64,000 nt of DNA, from assembly GCF_014203325.1 (NCBI RefSeq), contig NZ_JACHIV010000001.1, positions 124,001-188,000 on the forward strand, written 5' to 3'. Every line of letters begins with the position of its first letter. Position 1 is the first letter of the stretch. The DNA is from Saccharopolyspora gloriosae (GTDB lineage Bacteria; Actinomycetota; Actinomycetes; Mycobacteriales; Pseudonocardiaceae). The notes beneath the pieces were generated by a model. That model saw only the letters and a list, made by a program, of their open reading frames with translations. It was not told where the DNA came from and searched no databases. The translations under genes were made by a program, and so were the position numbers. Shown in pieces: positions 8,549-17,359 of the stretch.

Positions 8549-9892
8549 ATGGGTGTCGAGGTCAGGGTCGAGGGCTTGTCGAAGTCCTTCGGCGCGCAGA
8601 CCATCTGGCGGGATGTGTCGCTGACCCTGCCAACCGGGGAGATCAGCGTGCTGCTGGGACCTTCGGGCACCGGTAAGTCGGTGTTCCTGAAGTCGCTCGT
8701 GGGACTCCTCAAGCCGGAGCAGGGCAAAGTCGTGATCGACGGCGTCGACGTCTGCGACTGCTCGGAGAGCAAGCTCTACGAGATCCGGAAGCTGTTCGGC
8801 GTCCTGTTCCAGGACGGCGCGCTGTTCGGATCGATGAACCTGTACGACAACATCGCCTTCCCGCTGCGCGAACACACTCGGAAGAACGAGTCCGAGGTTC
8901 GCCAGGTGGTCATGGAGAAGATGGAGATGGTCGGGCTCATCGGCGCCGAGTCGAAGCTGCCCGGTGAGATCTCCGGTGGTATGCGCAAGCGGGCCGGCCT
9001 GGCCAGGGCGCTGGTGCTGGACCCGGAGATCCTGCTGTTCGACGAGCCGGACTCGGGCTTGGACCCGGTGCGCACGGCCTACCTGAACCAGCTGATCGTG
9101 GACTTGAACGCGCAGATCGACGCGACCTGTCTGATCGTCACGCACGACATCAACACGGCCCGCACGGTGCCGGACAACATCGGGATGCTGTTCCGCCGCA
9201 ACCTGGTGATGTACGGGCCCCGGGAGGTGCTGCTGACCTCGCGCGAGCCGGTCGTGGAGCAGTTCCTCAACGGCCGCAGGCAGGGCCCGATCGGCATGAG
9301 CGAGGAGAAGGACGCCGGGCAGATGGCCGCGGAGCTCGCCGAGCTCGAAGGCGACAAGGGCGTCCCCGACATCATCCCGCAGCTCGACGTCTCGCCCGGA
9401 CTGCCGGAGCGCACCGCGGTGCGGCGCAGGCAGGACCGCGTGATGGCGAACCTGCACTCGCTGACTCCCGAGGCGCAGCAGCAGATCTTCAAGAGCATGA
9501 GCGACCAGGAGCGCGAGCACTACGGCATCCGCGCGGGCGTCGCTCCGGCCCAGGCCCCGTCGATGAGCGGCTCGCTGCCGCAGGGCGACGTCGCCCGGGT
9601 GCCGCAGCAGGCCGCCTCGCAGCAGGCCACCCGGCCCGCCGGTCCCGCCCCGCAGGCGGCACCGCAGCAGGCGCCGCAGAACCGGCCCCAGCAGAACCAG
9701 GCTCCGCAGGGTTCGGCGGCGCCGAACCCGGGTCCGCAAGGTTCCGCCCCGGCGCACGGTCACGCCCGCCCCTCGCCGCGGCCCCGGCCGCGCAGCGGCG
9801 AGCCGCCGTTCCAGTCCGGTTTCCAACCCGATGATGAACCGGTGAGCGCCCGCCGCCGTTGGTTCGGACGCCGAAAAGGTGGTGAGCAGTGA
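8549..9892 (+). CDS. mkl: Mce lipid-import ABC transporter ATPase (MceG/Mkl, MlaF type)
   Basis: 447-residue ATPase that powers the MlaE/Mce lipid importer. The ATG at 8549 has GCGGAGG upstream; an earlier in-frame ATG (8459) lacks a site. Walker A GPSGTGKS, the signature ISGGMRKRAGLARAL and Walker B ILLFDEPDSGLDP are intact, and the TDINTAR-type H-loop (VTHDINTAR) is present. From about residue 330 a long Gln/Pro/Ala-rich tail extends the protein well past a ~260-residue ABC domain. The next gene starts inside its stop codon (GTGA), so it heads an eleven-gene operon. In mycobacteria mkl lies in the same rplL-rpoB interval but apart from mce clusters. Confidence 0.92.
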   Translation: MGVEVRVEGLSKSFGAQTIWRDVSLTLPTGEISVLLGPSGTGKSVFLKSLVGLLKPEQGKVVIDGVDVCDCSESKLYEIRKLFGVLFQDGALFGSMNLYDNIAFPLREHTRKNESEVRQVVMEKMEMVGLIGAESKLPGEISGGMRKRAGLARALVLDPEILLFDEPDSGLDPVRTAYLNQLIVDLNAQIDATCLIVTHDINTARTVPDNIGMLFRRNLVMYGPREVLLTSREPVVEQFLNGRRQGPIGMSEEKDAGQMAAELAELEGDKGVPDIIPQLDVSPGLPERTAVRRRQDRVMANLHSLTPEAQQQIFKSMSDQEREHYGIRAGVAPAQAPSMSGSLPQGDVARVPQQAASQQATRPAGPAPQAAPQQAPQNRPQQNQAPQGSAAPNPGPQGSAPAHGHARPSPRPRPRSGEPPFQSGFQPDDEPVSARRRWFGRRKGGEQ

Positions 9893-10701
9893 GCGCACCG
9901 CCCACGCGATCGCGGGCGAGAAGCGCACGATCCTTCCCAGGTGCGGGAGGATTGCGTGAGACGGGCCGTTTGTTCGCACTGGGACTGGACGTGATCCGGT
10001 CCATTCCGCGCCGGCCGTTCCAGTTCCGCGAGTTCATCCAGCAGTGCTGGTTCATCGCCAGCGTGACGATCATGCCCACCGCTCTGGTGGCGATTCCGTT
10101 CGGCGCGGTCATCGCGCTGCAGCTCGGTTCGCTGACCCGGCAAATCGGCGCCCAGTCGTTCACCGGTGGCGCGAGCGTGCTCGCGATCATCCAGCAGGCC
10201 AGTCCGATCGTGACGGCCCTGCTGATCGCCGGTGCCGGTGGTTCGGCGATCTGCGCCGACCTCGGCTCCCGCAAGATCCGCGACGAGATCGACGCGATGG
10301 AGGTGCTCGGCGTTTCCGTCGTGCAGCGCCTCGTGGTGCCCAGGGTGCTGGCGGCGATCCTGGTCGCGGTGCTGCTCAACGGCATGGTCAGCGTCGTCGG
10401 CGTGCTCGGCGGCTACTTCTTCAACGTGATCATGCAGGGCGGTACGCCCGGTGCCTACATGGCGAGCTTCAACGCGCTGGCGCAGCTGCCGGACGTGTGG
10501 ATCAGCGAGCTCAAGGCCTTGATCTTCGGTTTCCTGGCGGGCGTGGTCGCGGCCTACCGCGGCTTGAACCCGCCGCCCGGCCCGAAGGGCGTCGGGGACG
10601 CGGTGAACCAGGCCGTGGTGATCACCTTCCTGCTGCTGTTCGCGGTGAACTTCATTCTGACCACGATCTACCTCCAGGTCGTGCCGCCCAAGGGGATGTG
10701 A
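9889..10701 (+). CDS. yrbEA: MlaE-family permease, YrbE-A type (Mce importer)
   Basis: 270-residue integral membrane permease of the MlaE/YrbE family, one half of the transmembrane core energised by Mkl. GTG at 9889 overlaps the mkl stop by four bases. A basic N-terminus precedes several hydrophobic helices. Family hallmarks include QCWFIASVTIMP, GAVIALQLG, AGAGGSAICADLGSRKIRDEIDAMEVLG (the coupling-helix region contacting the ATPase) and the C-terminal AYRGLNPPPGPKGVG. The second permease follows after six bases. Confidence 0.92.
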   Translation: MSAPPTRSRARSARSFPGAGGLRETGRLFALGLDVIRSIPRRPFQFREFIQQCWFIASVTIMPTALVAIPFGAVIALQLGSLTRQIGAQSFTGGASVLAIIQQASPIVTALLIAGAGGSAICADLGSRKIRDEIDAMEVLGVSVVQRLVVPRVLAAILVAVLLNGMVSVVGVLGGYFFNVIMQGGTPGAYMASFNALAQLPDVWISELKALIFGFLAGVVAAYRGLNPPPGPKGVGDAVNQAVVITFLLLFAVNFILTTIYLQVVPPKGM

Positions 10702-10707
10702 GCGGGC

Positions 10708-11547
10708 ATGACGACGATGACGCAGCGCGTGAAGAGCGTGGCTCGCCGGCCACTGCAGATGCTCGACGATCTGGGCGACCAGATGTCGTTCTACCTGCGG
10801 ACGCTGGGCTGGATCCCGAAGTCGGTCACCCGCTACGCCAAGGAGACCCTGCGGCTGCTGACCGAGGTCAGCTTCGGCAGCGGGGCGCTCGCGGTGATCG
10901 GCGGCACGGTCGGCGTGATGATCGGCATGACGCTGTTCACCGGCACCGTGGTGGGCCTGCAGGGCTACGCGGCGCTGAACCAGCTGGGCACCTCGGCGTT
11001 CGCCGGGTTCGTCTCGGCGTACTTCAACACCCGTGAGATCGCGCCCCTGGTGGCCGGTCTGGCGCTGTCGGCCACGGTCGGCTCCGGGTTCACCGCGCAG
11101 CTCGGCGCGATGCGGATCTCCGACGAGATCGACGCGCTGGAGGTCATGGGCGTGCCCAGCCTCCCGTACCTGGTGACGACGCGGGTGATGGCCGGGTTCG
11201 TCGCGGTGGTCCCGTTGTACGTGCTGGGGCTGCTGACCTCGTACCTGGCGGCGCGCACGGTGACGGTGCAGCTCTACGGGCAGTCGGCCGGTACCTACGA
11301 CCACTACTTCAACCTGTTCCTCCCACCGGAGGACGTGCTGTGGTCGTTCTTGAAAGTGCTCATCTTCAGCGTCGTGGTGATCATGACGCACTGCTACTAC
11401 GGCTACCGCGCCAGCGGCGGCCCGGCAGGGGTGGGCATCGCGGTGGGGCGCGCGGTGCGCACGGCGATCGTGACGACCGCTCTGCTCGACTTCTTCCTCA
11501 GCCTCGCGATCTGGGGCACCACGACGACGGTTCGGATCACGGGATGA
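10708..11547 (+). CDS. yrbEB: MlaE-family permease, YrbE-B type (Mce importer)
   Basis: 279-residue partner permease to the preceding gene; the two form the heterodimeric membrane core of the Mce importer. ATG at 10708; an internal ATG two codons later is possible. The coupling segment reads QLGAMRISDEIDALEVMG, closely matching the first permease, and the end contains CYYGYRASGGPAGVG in the place of its AYRGLNP motif. Its stop overlaps the mceA start (ATGA). Confidence 0.92.
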   Translation: MTTMTQRVKSVARRPLQMLDDLGDQMSFYLRTLGWIPKSVTRYAKETLRLLTEVSFGSGALAVIGGTVGVMIGMTLFTGTVVGLQGYAALNQLGTSAFAGFVSAYFNTREIAPLVAGLALSATVGSGFTAQLGAMRISDEIDALEVMGVPSLPYLVTTRVMAGFVAVVPLYVLGLLTSYLAARTVTVQLYGQSAGTYDHYFNLFLPPEDVLWSFLKVLIFSVVVIMTHCYYGYRASGGPAGVGIAVGRAVRTAIVTTALLDFFLSLAIWGTTTTVRITG

Positions 11548-12905
11548 GTACTCGCAGCGCATTGTTCACGGCGCGGCGCAGACTGCTGGGTCTGTCGCTG
11601 TTGATGTGCATCATGCTGTTCTTCGCCTTCACCATCGCCACCTACCAGCGCGCCTTCGAGTCCAGCGTGGACGTGGTGCTCAAGGCCGCGCGCAGCGGGA
11701 ACCAGCTGCTGCCCGAGTCGGACGTCAAAGCGCACGGCATGATCATCGGCCGGGTCGACGAGGTGCGGCCCACCGACGAGGGCGCGGAGCTGCACTTGGC
11801 GCTGGAGCCGGACAAGGCGCGGCTGCTGCCCGCGAACGTGTCGGCGAGGCTGCTGCCGCGGACGTTGTTCGGTGAGCGCTACGTGTCGCTGGACGTGCCG
11901 GAGCAGGCGTCGTCGACGCGGCTGGCCGCGGGCGATGTGATCTCGCAGGACCGGACGCGCGCGTCGGTGGAACTGGAGACGGTGCTGGCGGACACGATGC
12001 CGGTGCTGCAGGCGGTGCACCCGGACGACCTGGCGGTGACGCTGAATTCGCTGGACCAGGCGCTCGACGGTCGCGGTGAAGAGGTCGGCGACACGATCAC
12101 GCGGCTGAACCAGTACGTCGAGGGGCTCAACCCGTCCGTCCCGCAGCTGCAGGAGAACCTGCGCCAGCTGGTGGGCGTGGCCGAGACCTACGAACAGGCG
12201 GCCCCGGACGTGCTGCAGGCGCTGGGCGATCTGTCGGTGACCTCGCGGACCCTGGTGGACCAGCAGGAGAACCTGCGGTCGCTGACCTCGCAGCTGACCA
12301 CGACGTCGAACGACGCGACCGGTTTCCTGGAAGCCAACGGCGACGACCTCATCAGGTTGGGCGAGTCGACGCGGCCCACCGCGGACGTGCTCGCGAAGTA
12401 CTCCCCGTCGTTCCCGTGCTTCCTCAAGGGCATGGCCGACTACGTGCCGCTGATCAACGACGCCTTCGGCGTCGGCACCAAGGAGCCGGGTCTGCACATC
12501 ACGCTCGAAATCGTGCCGAACCGCGGGAAGTACATCCCGAACCAGGACGAGCCGGTGTACGGCGACAAGCGCGGGCCGCGCTGCTACGACTTCGTCAACG
12601 GCCCCAAGCCGTTCCCGCAGTACCCGCCGGACGGTCCGCTCAACGACGGTTCGGTGCCGCCGCCCGCGGCCCGCACCGGCAACGAGGGCCTGCTGCCCAG
12701 CGGTGGGGCCCCGGCGAGCACCTCGCCGCAGTCGGCGAGCGCGCCGGCCCTCGATGACCTCGGACTGCAGAACTCGCCGGCCGAACGGGACATGGTCTCG
12801 ACGGTGCTGGCGCCGACGATGGGCACCTCCGCCCAGGGCGTGCCCGGTTGGGGCTCGCTGCTGGTCGGACCGGTGCTTCGCGGAGCGGAGGTGAGCTACC
12901 GATGA
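11544..12905 (+). CDS. mceA: Mce family protein MceA
   Basis: 453-residue MCE-domain protein, predicted to be anchored in the membrane by one N-terminal helix (LLGLSLLMCIMLFFAFTIA) with the MCE domain and a long helical part outside. The ATG at 11544 overlaps the permease stop. MCE-domain features are the GRVDEVRP turn and RLLPRTLFGERYVSL. A heptad-like helical region of ~200 residues follows, then the conserved SPSFPCFLKGM. The tail is Pro/Ser-rich. MceA-F are thought to form a hexameric tube carrying lipids across the periplasm-like space; the substrate here is unknown (cholesterol or fatty acids in mycobacteria). Confidence 0.88.
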   Translation: MSTRSALFTARRRLLGLSLLMCIMLFFAFTIATYQRAFESSVDVVLKAARSGNQLLPESDVKAHGMIIGRVDEVRPTDEGAELHLALEPDKARLLPANVSARLLPRTLFGERYVSLDVPEQASSTRLAAGDVISQDRTRASVELETVLADTMPVLQAVHPDDLAVTLNSLDQALDGRGEEVGDTITRLNQYVEGLNPSVPQLQENLRQLVGVAETYEQAAPDVLQALGDLSVTSRTLVDQQENLRSLTSQLTTTSNDATGFLEANGDDLIRLGESTRPTADVLAKYSPSFPCFLKGMADYVPLINDAFGVGTKEPGLHITLEIVPNRGKYIPNQDEPVYGDKRGPRCYDFVNGPKPFPQYPPDGPLNDGSVPPPAARTGNEGLLPSGGAPASTSPQSASAPALDDLGLQNSPAERDMVSTVLAPTMGTSAQGVPGWGSLLVGPVLRGAEVSYR

Positions 12906-13927
12906 ACGCGCGCGGAATCCTCGGGCCACTGGTCAAGTTCGGCATCTTCGTGCTCGTCACGGTGCTGGCCAGCGGCGTCCTGGTGATCACCATCGCGAAC
13001 AACGACCTGCGCTCCTCGGAGTCCTACAGCGCCCGGTTCACCGACGCCACGGCCCTCAACGAGGGCGACGAGGTGCGGATCTCGGGTGTGAAGGTCGGCC
13101 AGATCGAGCAGATCAGCGTCGTGGACCGGCGGGTCGCGGAGGTCGAGTTCAACGTCTCGCAGCGCAAGCTGCCCAAGTCGGTGCGGGCCACGATCAAGTA
13201 CCGCAACCTGGTCGGCCAGCGCTACCTCGCGCTGGAGCAGGGCGCGGGCGCACCGAACGACTACCTGCCCACCGGCGGCACGATCCCGCTGGAGCAGACC
13301 AAACCCGCGCTGGACCTCACGGTGCTGCTCGGCGGTTTCAAGCCGCTGTTCCAGGCGCTGTCGCCGGACGACGTGAACAAGCTGTCCTACGAGATCATCC
13401 AGGTCCTGCAGGGCGAGGGCGGCACGGTGCAGAGCCTGCTGGCGCACACGGCGTCGCTGACCTCCACGCTGGCCGCGAAGGACCAGGTGATCGGGGAGGT
13501 CGTCAACAACCTCAACGGGGTGCTCGGCACCGTCAACGCCCGCGACGACCAGCTCTCCGGGCTGATCGTGCAGTTGCAGCAGGTCGTGTCCGGTCTCTCC
13601 GAGGACCGCGACTCCATCGGTGAAGCGGTGGGCGCGCTGGACGGCCTCACCAACACCACCGCCGGACTGCTCACCGAAGCGCGGCCGCCGTTGCAGCAGG
13701 ACATCGCCGGGCTCGGCGAACTGTCCAAGAACCTCAACGACAACGAAGAGATCACCGAACGCACGTTGCAGAACATGCCGGACAAGCTGAACACCATCAC
13801 GCGCACCGGCACGCACGGAGCGTGGTTCAACTTCTTCCTGTGCGGATTGTCCGGCCAGGTCGGCATCGGTGATCTGAACATCCCGCTGCCGCTGATGCCG
13901 GTGACCCAGCCGAGGTGCCAAGCATGA
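12902..13927 (+). CDS. mceB: Mce family protein MceB
   Basis: 341-residue MCE protein. ATG at 12902 overlaps the mceA stop (ATGA). One N-terminal membrane helix (FGIFVLVTVLASGVLVITI) is followed by the MCE domain with the consensus EVRISGVKVGQIEQI and YRNLVGQRYLALE. Long helices with repeated Asn/Leu positions then lead to a C-terminal NFFLCGLSG with a conserved cysteine. It is the second of six mce genes and should occupy one position in the heterohexamer. Confidence 0.88.
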   Translation: MNARGILGPLVKFGIFVLVTVLASGVLVITIANNDLRSSESYSARFTDATALNEGDEVRISGVKVGQIEQISVVDRRVAEVEFNVSQRKLPKSVRATIKYRNLVGQRYLALEQGAGAPNDYLPTGGTIPLEQTKPALDLTVLLGGFKPLFQALSPDDVNKLSYEIIQVLQGEGGTVQSLLAHTASLTSTLAAKDQVIGEVVNNLNGVLGTVNARDDQLSGLIVQLQQVVSGLSEDRDSIGEAVGALDGLTNTTAGLLTEARPPLQQDIAGLGELSKNLNDNEEITERTLQNMPDKLNTITRTGTHGAWFNFFLCGLSGQVGIGDLNIPLPLMPVTQPRCQA

Positions 13928-14904
13928 CGTCTTTCCAGAAGCGCGATCCGCTGAAGATCGGCGTGGCCGGGATCCTGGTGCTGCTCATCGGGTTCGCCGT
14001 CGCGATGAACTTCGAGCGGCTGCCGCTGATCAGCGGCACCAGCTACCAGGCGAACTTCAGCGAGGCCGCCGGTCTGGTGCCGGACAACGAGGTCCGGGTC
14101 GCCGGGGTGAAGGTCGGCACCGTCAGCTCGGTCGAGCTCGAAGGCGATCACGTCGCGGTGTCGTTCCGGGTCAAGGACACCTGGATCGGGAACAACACCA
14201 CGGCCGCGATCAAGATCAAGACGCTGCTCGGGCAGAAGTACCTGGCGCTGGACCCGCGCGGTGACGAGGAGCAGTCCTCCTCGGACCCGATCCCGCTGAA
14301 CCGCACGATGGCGCCCTACGACGTGATCGAAGCGTTCAGCGGCCTGCAGCGGACCGTCGGCAGCATCGACACCCAGCAGCTCGCCGACAGCTTCCGCACG
14401 TTGTCCGACACGTTCTCCGACACCCCGGACGACGTGCGCGGGGCGCTCAACGGGCTCTCCGCGCTGTCGCAGACGATCTCCTCGCGCGACCAGCAGCTCA
14501 AGGAGCTGCTGGCGAACACCGCGAACGTGTCCCGCACCGTCGCCGACCGCAACGCGGAGTTCGAGAAGCTGCTCGCCGACGGGAACCTCCTGCTGGAGGA
14601 GATCCGCGACCGCCGCGACCAGATCAGCTCGCTGCTCGACGGCACCCGTGCGCTGTCCGCGCAGCTGAGCGGACTCGTCGACGACAACGCCGCGCAGCTC
14701 GGCCCGACCCTGGCCCAGCTGGACAAGGTCACCAAGATGCTGCAGCGCAACCAGGACAACCTCAGCCGCAGCATCGAGGCCTTCGGGCCGTTCACCAGGG
14801 TGTTCTCCAACGTGCTCGGCACCGGCCGCTGGTTCGACACCTACATCTGCGGCCTGCTTCCGCCCGCCGTCGGCCCGCTCAACCCGGAGGGCTGCAAGCC
14901 ATGA
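13924..14904 (+). CDS. mceC: Mce family protein MceC
   Basis: 326-residue MCE protein. ATG at 13924 overlaps the mceB stop; an in-frame ATG three codons upstream lies inside mceB. The N-terminal helix covers GVAGILVLLIGFAVAMNF, followed by FERLPLISGTSYQANFSEA and the MCE signature NEVRVAGVKVGTVSSVELEGDHV. The IKTLLGQKYLAL segment matches the domain end. The C-terminal WFDTYICGLLPP resembles the cysteine motif of MceB. Part of the single overlapping operon. Confidence 0.88.
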   Translation: MTSFQKRDPLKIGVAGILVLLIGFAVAMNFERLPLISGTSYQANFSEAAGLVPDNEVRVAGVKVGTVSSVELEGDHVAVSFRVKDTWIGNNTTAAIKIKTLLGQKYLALDPRGDEEQSSSDPIPLNRTMAPYDVIEAFSGLQRTVGSIDTQQLADSFRTLSDTFSDTPDDVRGALNGLSALSQTISSRDQQLKELLANTANVSRTVADRNAEFEKLLADGNLLLEEIRDRRDQISSLLDGTRALSAQLSGLVDDNAAQLGPTLAQLDKVTKMLQRNQDNLSRSIEAFGPFTRVFSNVLGTGRWFDTYICGLLPPAVGPLNPEGCKP

Positions 14905-16124
14905 GCACCCGGAAACCACCCCTCACCAGCCTGATCGCGATCGCCTGCGCGGTCGCGCTGCTGGCCACCGGCGCCGTGTGGTGGCTGTTCTACGGAGCCA
15001 ACGAGAAGCGCGTCACCGCGTACTTCTCCGCGGCCGTCGGCGTCTACCCGGGCGGCGACGTGCGGATGCTGGGCGTGCCGATGGGCACCGTCGACGAGGT
15101 CACCCCGAACGGGCGGACGGTGCGCGTGACGATGTCGCTGGACCGCGACGTGGACGTGCCCGCCGACGTCAACGCGGTGCTCGTCTCGCCCAGCGTCGTC
15201 AGCGACCGGTACGTGCAGCTCGCTCCCGTCTACAAGGGAGGACCGAAGCTCGCCGAGGGCGCGGTCATCCCGAAGGAGCGCACCGCGACGCCCGTCGAAC
15301 TCGACGAGGTCTACCGCAGCCTCAACGACATCACCTCCGCGCTCGGCCCGGACGGGGCGAACAAGGACGGCGCGCTCAGCGACCTGCTCAACACCGGGGC
15401 CGCGAACCTCGACGGCAACGGCCAAGCGCTCGCCGACACGCTGCAGCACCTCGGCCAAGCGGGCAGCACGCTGTCCGGCAGCAGCAAGGACCTGTTCGCG
15501 ACCGTCGACAACCTGCAGCGGTTCACCTCGATGCTCAACTCCAACGACGAGCAGGTGCGCCGGTTCAACACCCAGATGCAGGAGGTCAGCTCGCTGCTGG
15601 CCGGGGAGCGCGAAGACCTCGGCGCATCCATGGCGGAACTGGCCGTCGCGCTGGGTAAGGTCGAATCCTTCGTCCGGGACAACCGGGAAGGGCTCAAGTC
15701 CAACGTGGACCAGCTCAACGGCGTGGCGCAGGTGCTGGTGAACCAGAAGGCGGCGCTGTCGGAATCGCTGACGGACGCGCCGCTGGCCCTGGGCAACCTG
15801 CAGAACTCCTACAACGCGGCCTCCGGAACCCTGGACACCCGCGCGGTGATCAACGAGCTGAACGAGCCGCCGCTGGTCGGCGTGTGCAAGCTCGTCCGCC
15901 AACCGGCCGCGGGCACCCCGCTGCAGCTGCCGGACAACGTGCTCGACGCCTGCAACGCGATCCAGCCGGTGCTCGACGGGCTGCTGCCCGTCTCCAGCAT
16001 CGCGGACCTGCTCTCGCAGGTGCAGGGGAATCCGCCCGCGCAGCAGAACGGCGGCGCGGCCGGGGACCCCGTGCTCCCGCTCGGTGGCACCGGTGCCCCG
16101 CTCGTCACCGGAGGTGGCCAGTGA
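14901..16124 (+). CDS. mceD: Mce family protein MceD
   Basis: 407-residue MCE protein. ATG at 14901 overlaps the mceC stop. Helix TSLIAIACAVALLATGAVWWLF, then the MCE domain: VGVYPGGDVRMLGVPMGTVDEV and VSDRYVQLAPVYKGGPKLAEGA, both highly characteristic of MceD. A long helical region and a Gly/Pro-rich tail follow. The next gene begins within its stop (GTGA). Confidence 0.88.
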   Translation: MSTRKPPLTSLIAIACAVALLATGAVWWLFYGANEKRVTAYFSAAVGVYPGGDVRMLGVPMGTVDEVTPNGRTVRVTMSLDRDVDVPADVNAVLVSPSVVSDRYVQLAPVYKGGPKLAEGAVIPKERTATPVELDEVYRSLNDITSALGPDGANKDGALSDLLNTGAANLDGNGQALADTLQHLGQAGSTLSGSSKDLFATVDNLQRFTSMLNSNDEQVRRFNTQMQEVSSLLAGEREDLGASMAELAVALGKVESFVRDNREGLKSNVDQLNGVAQVLVNQKAALSESLTDAPLALGNLQNSYNAASGTLDTRAVINELNEPPLVGVCKLVRQPAAGTPLQLPDNVLDACNAIQPVLDGLLPVSSIADLLSQVQGNPPAQQNGGAAGDPVLPLGGTGAPLVTGGGQ

Positions 16125-17359
16125 TCAGCCGCGGAACCTTCGCGAACCGGCGGGCGGCTCGGCCCGCGGGATCGGCCCGGCTCGGCGCCGGGAAGATCGT
16201 CGCCCTCGCCACCACCGCGCTGGTGCTGGTGAGCGGCTGCGGATTCACCGGAGTCTCCGGCTTACCGCTGCCCGGCGGCGCCGACCTCGGCGACAAGCCC
16301 TACCAGGTGAAGGTGCGCTTCGCTGACGTCCTGGACCTGGTGCCCAACGCCGGAGTGCGCGTCAACGACGTGCCCGTCGGCCGGGTCAGCGAGATCGGAC
16401 TCGCCCCCGGCTCCTGGGACGCCGAAGCGGTCCTGCAGGTCAACCGCGACGTCAAGCTGCCGGGCAACGCCATCGCCCGGCTGCGCCAATCCAGCCTGCT
16501 CGGTGAGAAGTACGTCGAACTCGCCGTGCCGCCCGAACCCGAGGCGCCGCAGGGCAAGCTCATCAACGGCGACGTCATCGGCATCGACCGCAGCGGTCGC
16601 AACCCCGAGGTCGAAGAAGTCCTCGGTGCGCTGTCGCTGCTGCTCAACGGCGGTGGCGTGTCCCAGCTGCAGAACATCACCCGCGAGCTCAACAACGCGC
16701 TCGAAGGACGCGAAGCCGACGCCCGCAACCTGCTCGGCAACCTCGACGAACTCGTCGCCGGCCTGGACGCGCAGCGCGACGACATCACCCGCGCCCTCGA
16801 CAGCGTCAACCGGCTCTCCGCGAGCCTCAACGAGCAACGCGGCAACATCGACACCGCGCTGCGCGACCTCGAACCCGGACTGCGCGTGCTCAACGACCAG
16901 CGCGGTCAGCTCGTGACGATGCTGCAGTCGCTGGACAAGCTCTCCGGGGTCGCCACCAACGTCGTCGACCAGAGCCAGGACGACCTGGTGCACAACCTGC
17001 AAGCCCTGCAACCGACGCTGGCGCAGCTGGAGGCGGCGGGCGACGACCTGCCGAAGTCCTTCGAGATCCTGCTGACCTACCCGTTCACCGACGGCGCGGC
17101 GCAAGGCATCAAGGGCGACTACACGAACCTCTACATCGACGCCGATCTCAACCTCACCAACATCATCGGCAACATCGGCCGCGCCCGGCAGCCGCTGATC
17201 GACCTGCCCGGAGCACCGCCGCTGCCGCTGCAACCGCAGGCGCCGCAGGCACCGGGAACGGGCGGCACCGATCCCACGGCACCCGAAACGTCTCCCGCCC
17301 CGAAGCCGGACGACGAAGACGGTGGGCTGCTCGACTTCCTGTTCGGAGGCGATGACTGA
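16121..17359 (+). CDS. mceE: Mce family lipoprotein MceE (LprK-like)
   Basis: 412-residue lipoprotein member of the Mce set. The GTG at 16121 overlaps the mceD stop. A basic N-terminus, hydrophobic stretch (KIVALATTALVLV) and lipobox VSGC put the lipidated cysteine at residue 40. The following GFTGVSGLPLPGGAD is typical of MceE. The MCE domain includes GVRVNDVPVGRVSEI and RLRQSSLLGEKYVEL. The C-terminus is Pro/Asp-rich and ends GGLLDFLFGGDD. The lipid anchor distinguishes it from the other five, which use transmembrane helices. Confidence 0.9.
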   Translation: MISRGTFANRRAARPAGSARLGAGKIVALATTALVLVSGCGFTGVSGLPLPGGADLGDKPYQVKVRFADVLDLVPNAGVRVNDVPVGRVSEIGLAPGSWDAEAVLQVNRDVKLPGNAIARLRQSSLLGEKYVELAVPPEPEAPQGKLINGDVIGIDRSGRNPEVEEVLGALSLLLNGGGVSQLQNITRELNNALEGREADARNLLGNLDELVAGLDAQRDDITRALDSVNRLSASLNEQRGNIDTALRDLEPGLRVLNDQRGQLVTMLQSLDKLSGVATNVVDQSQDDLVHNLQALQPTLAQLEAAGDDLPKSFEILLTYPFTDGAAQGIKGDYTNLYIDADLNLTNIIGNIGRARQPLIDLPGAPPLPLQPQAPQAPGTGGTDPTAPETSPAPKPDDEDGGLLDFLFGGDD

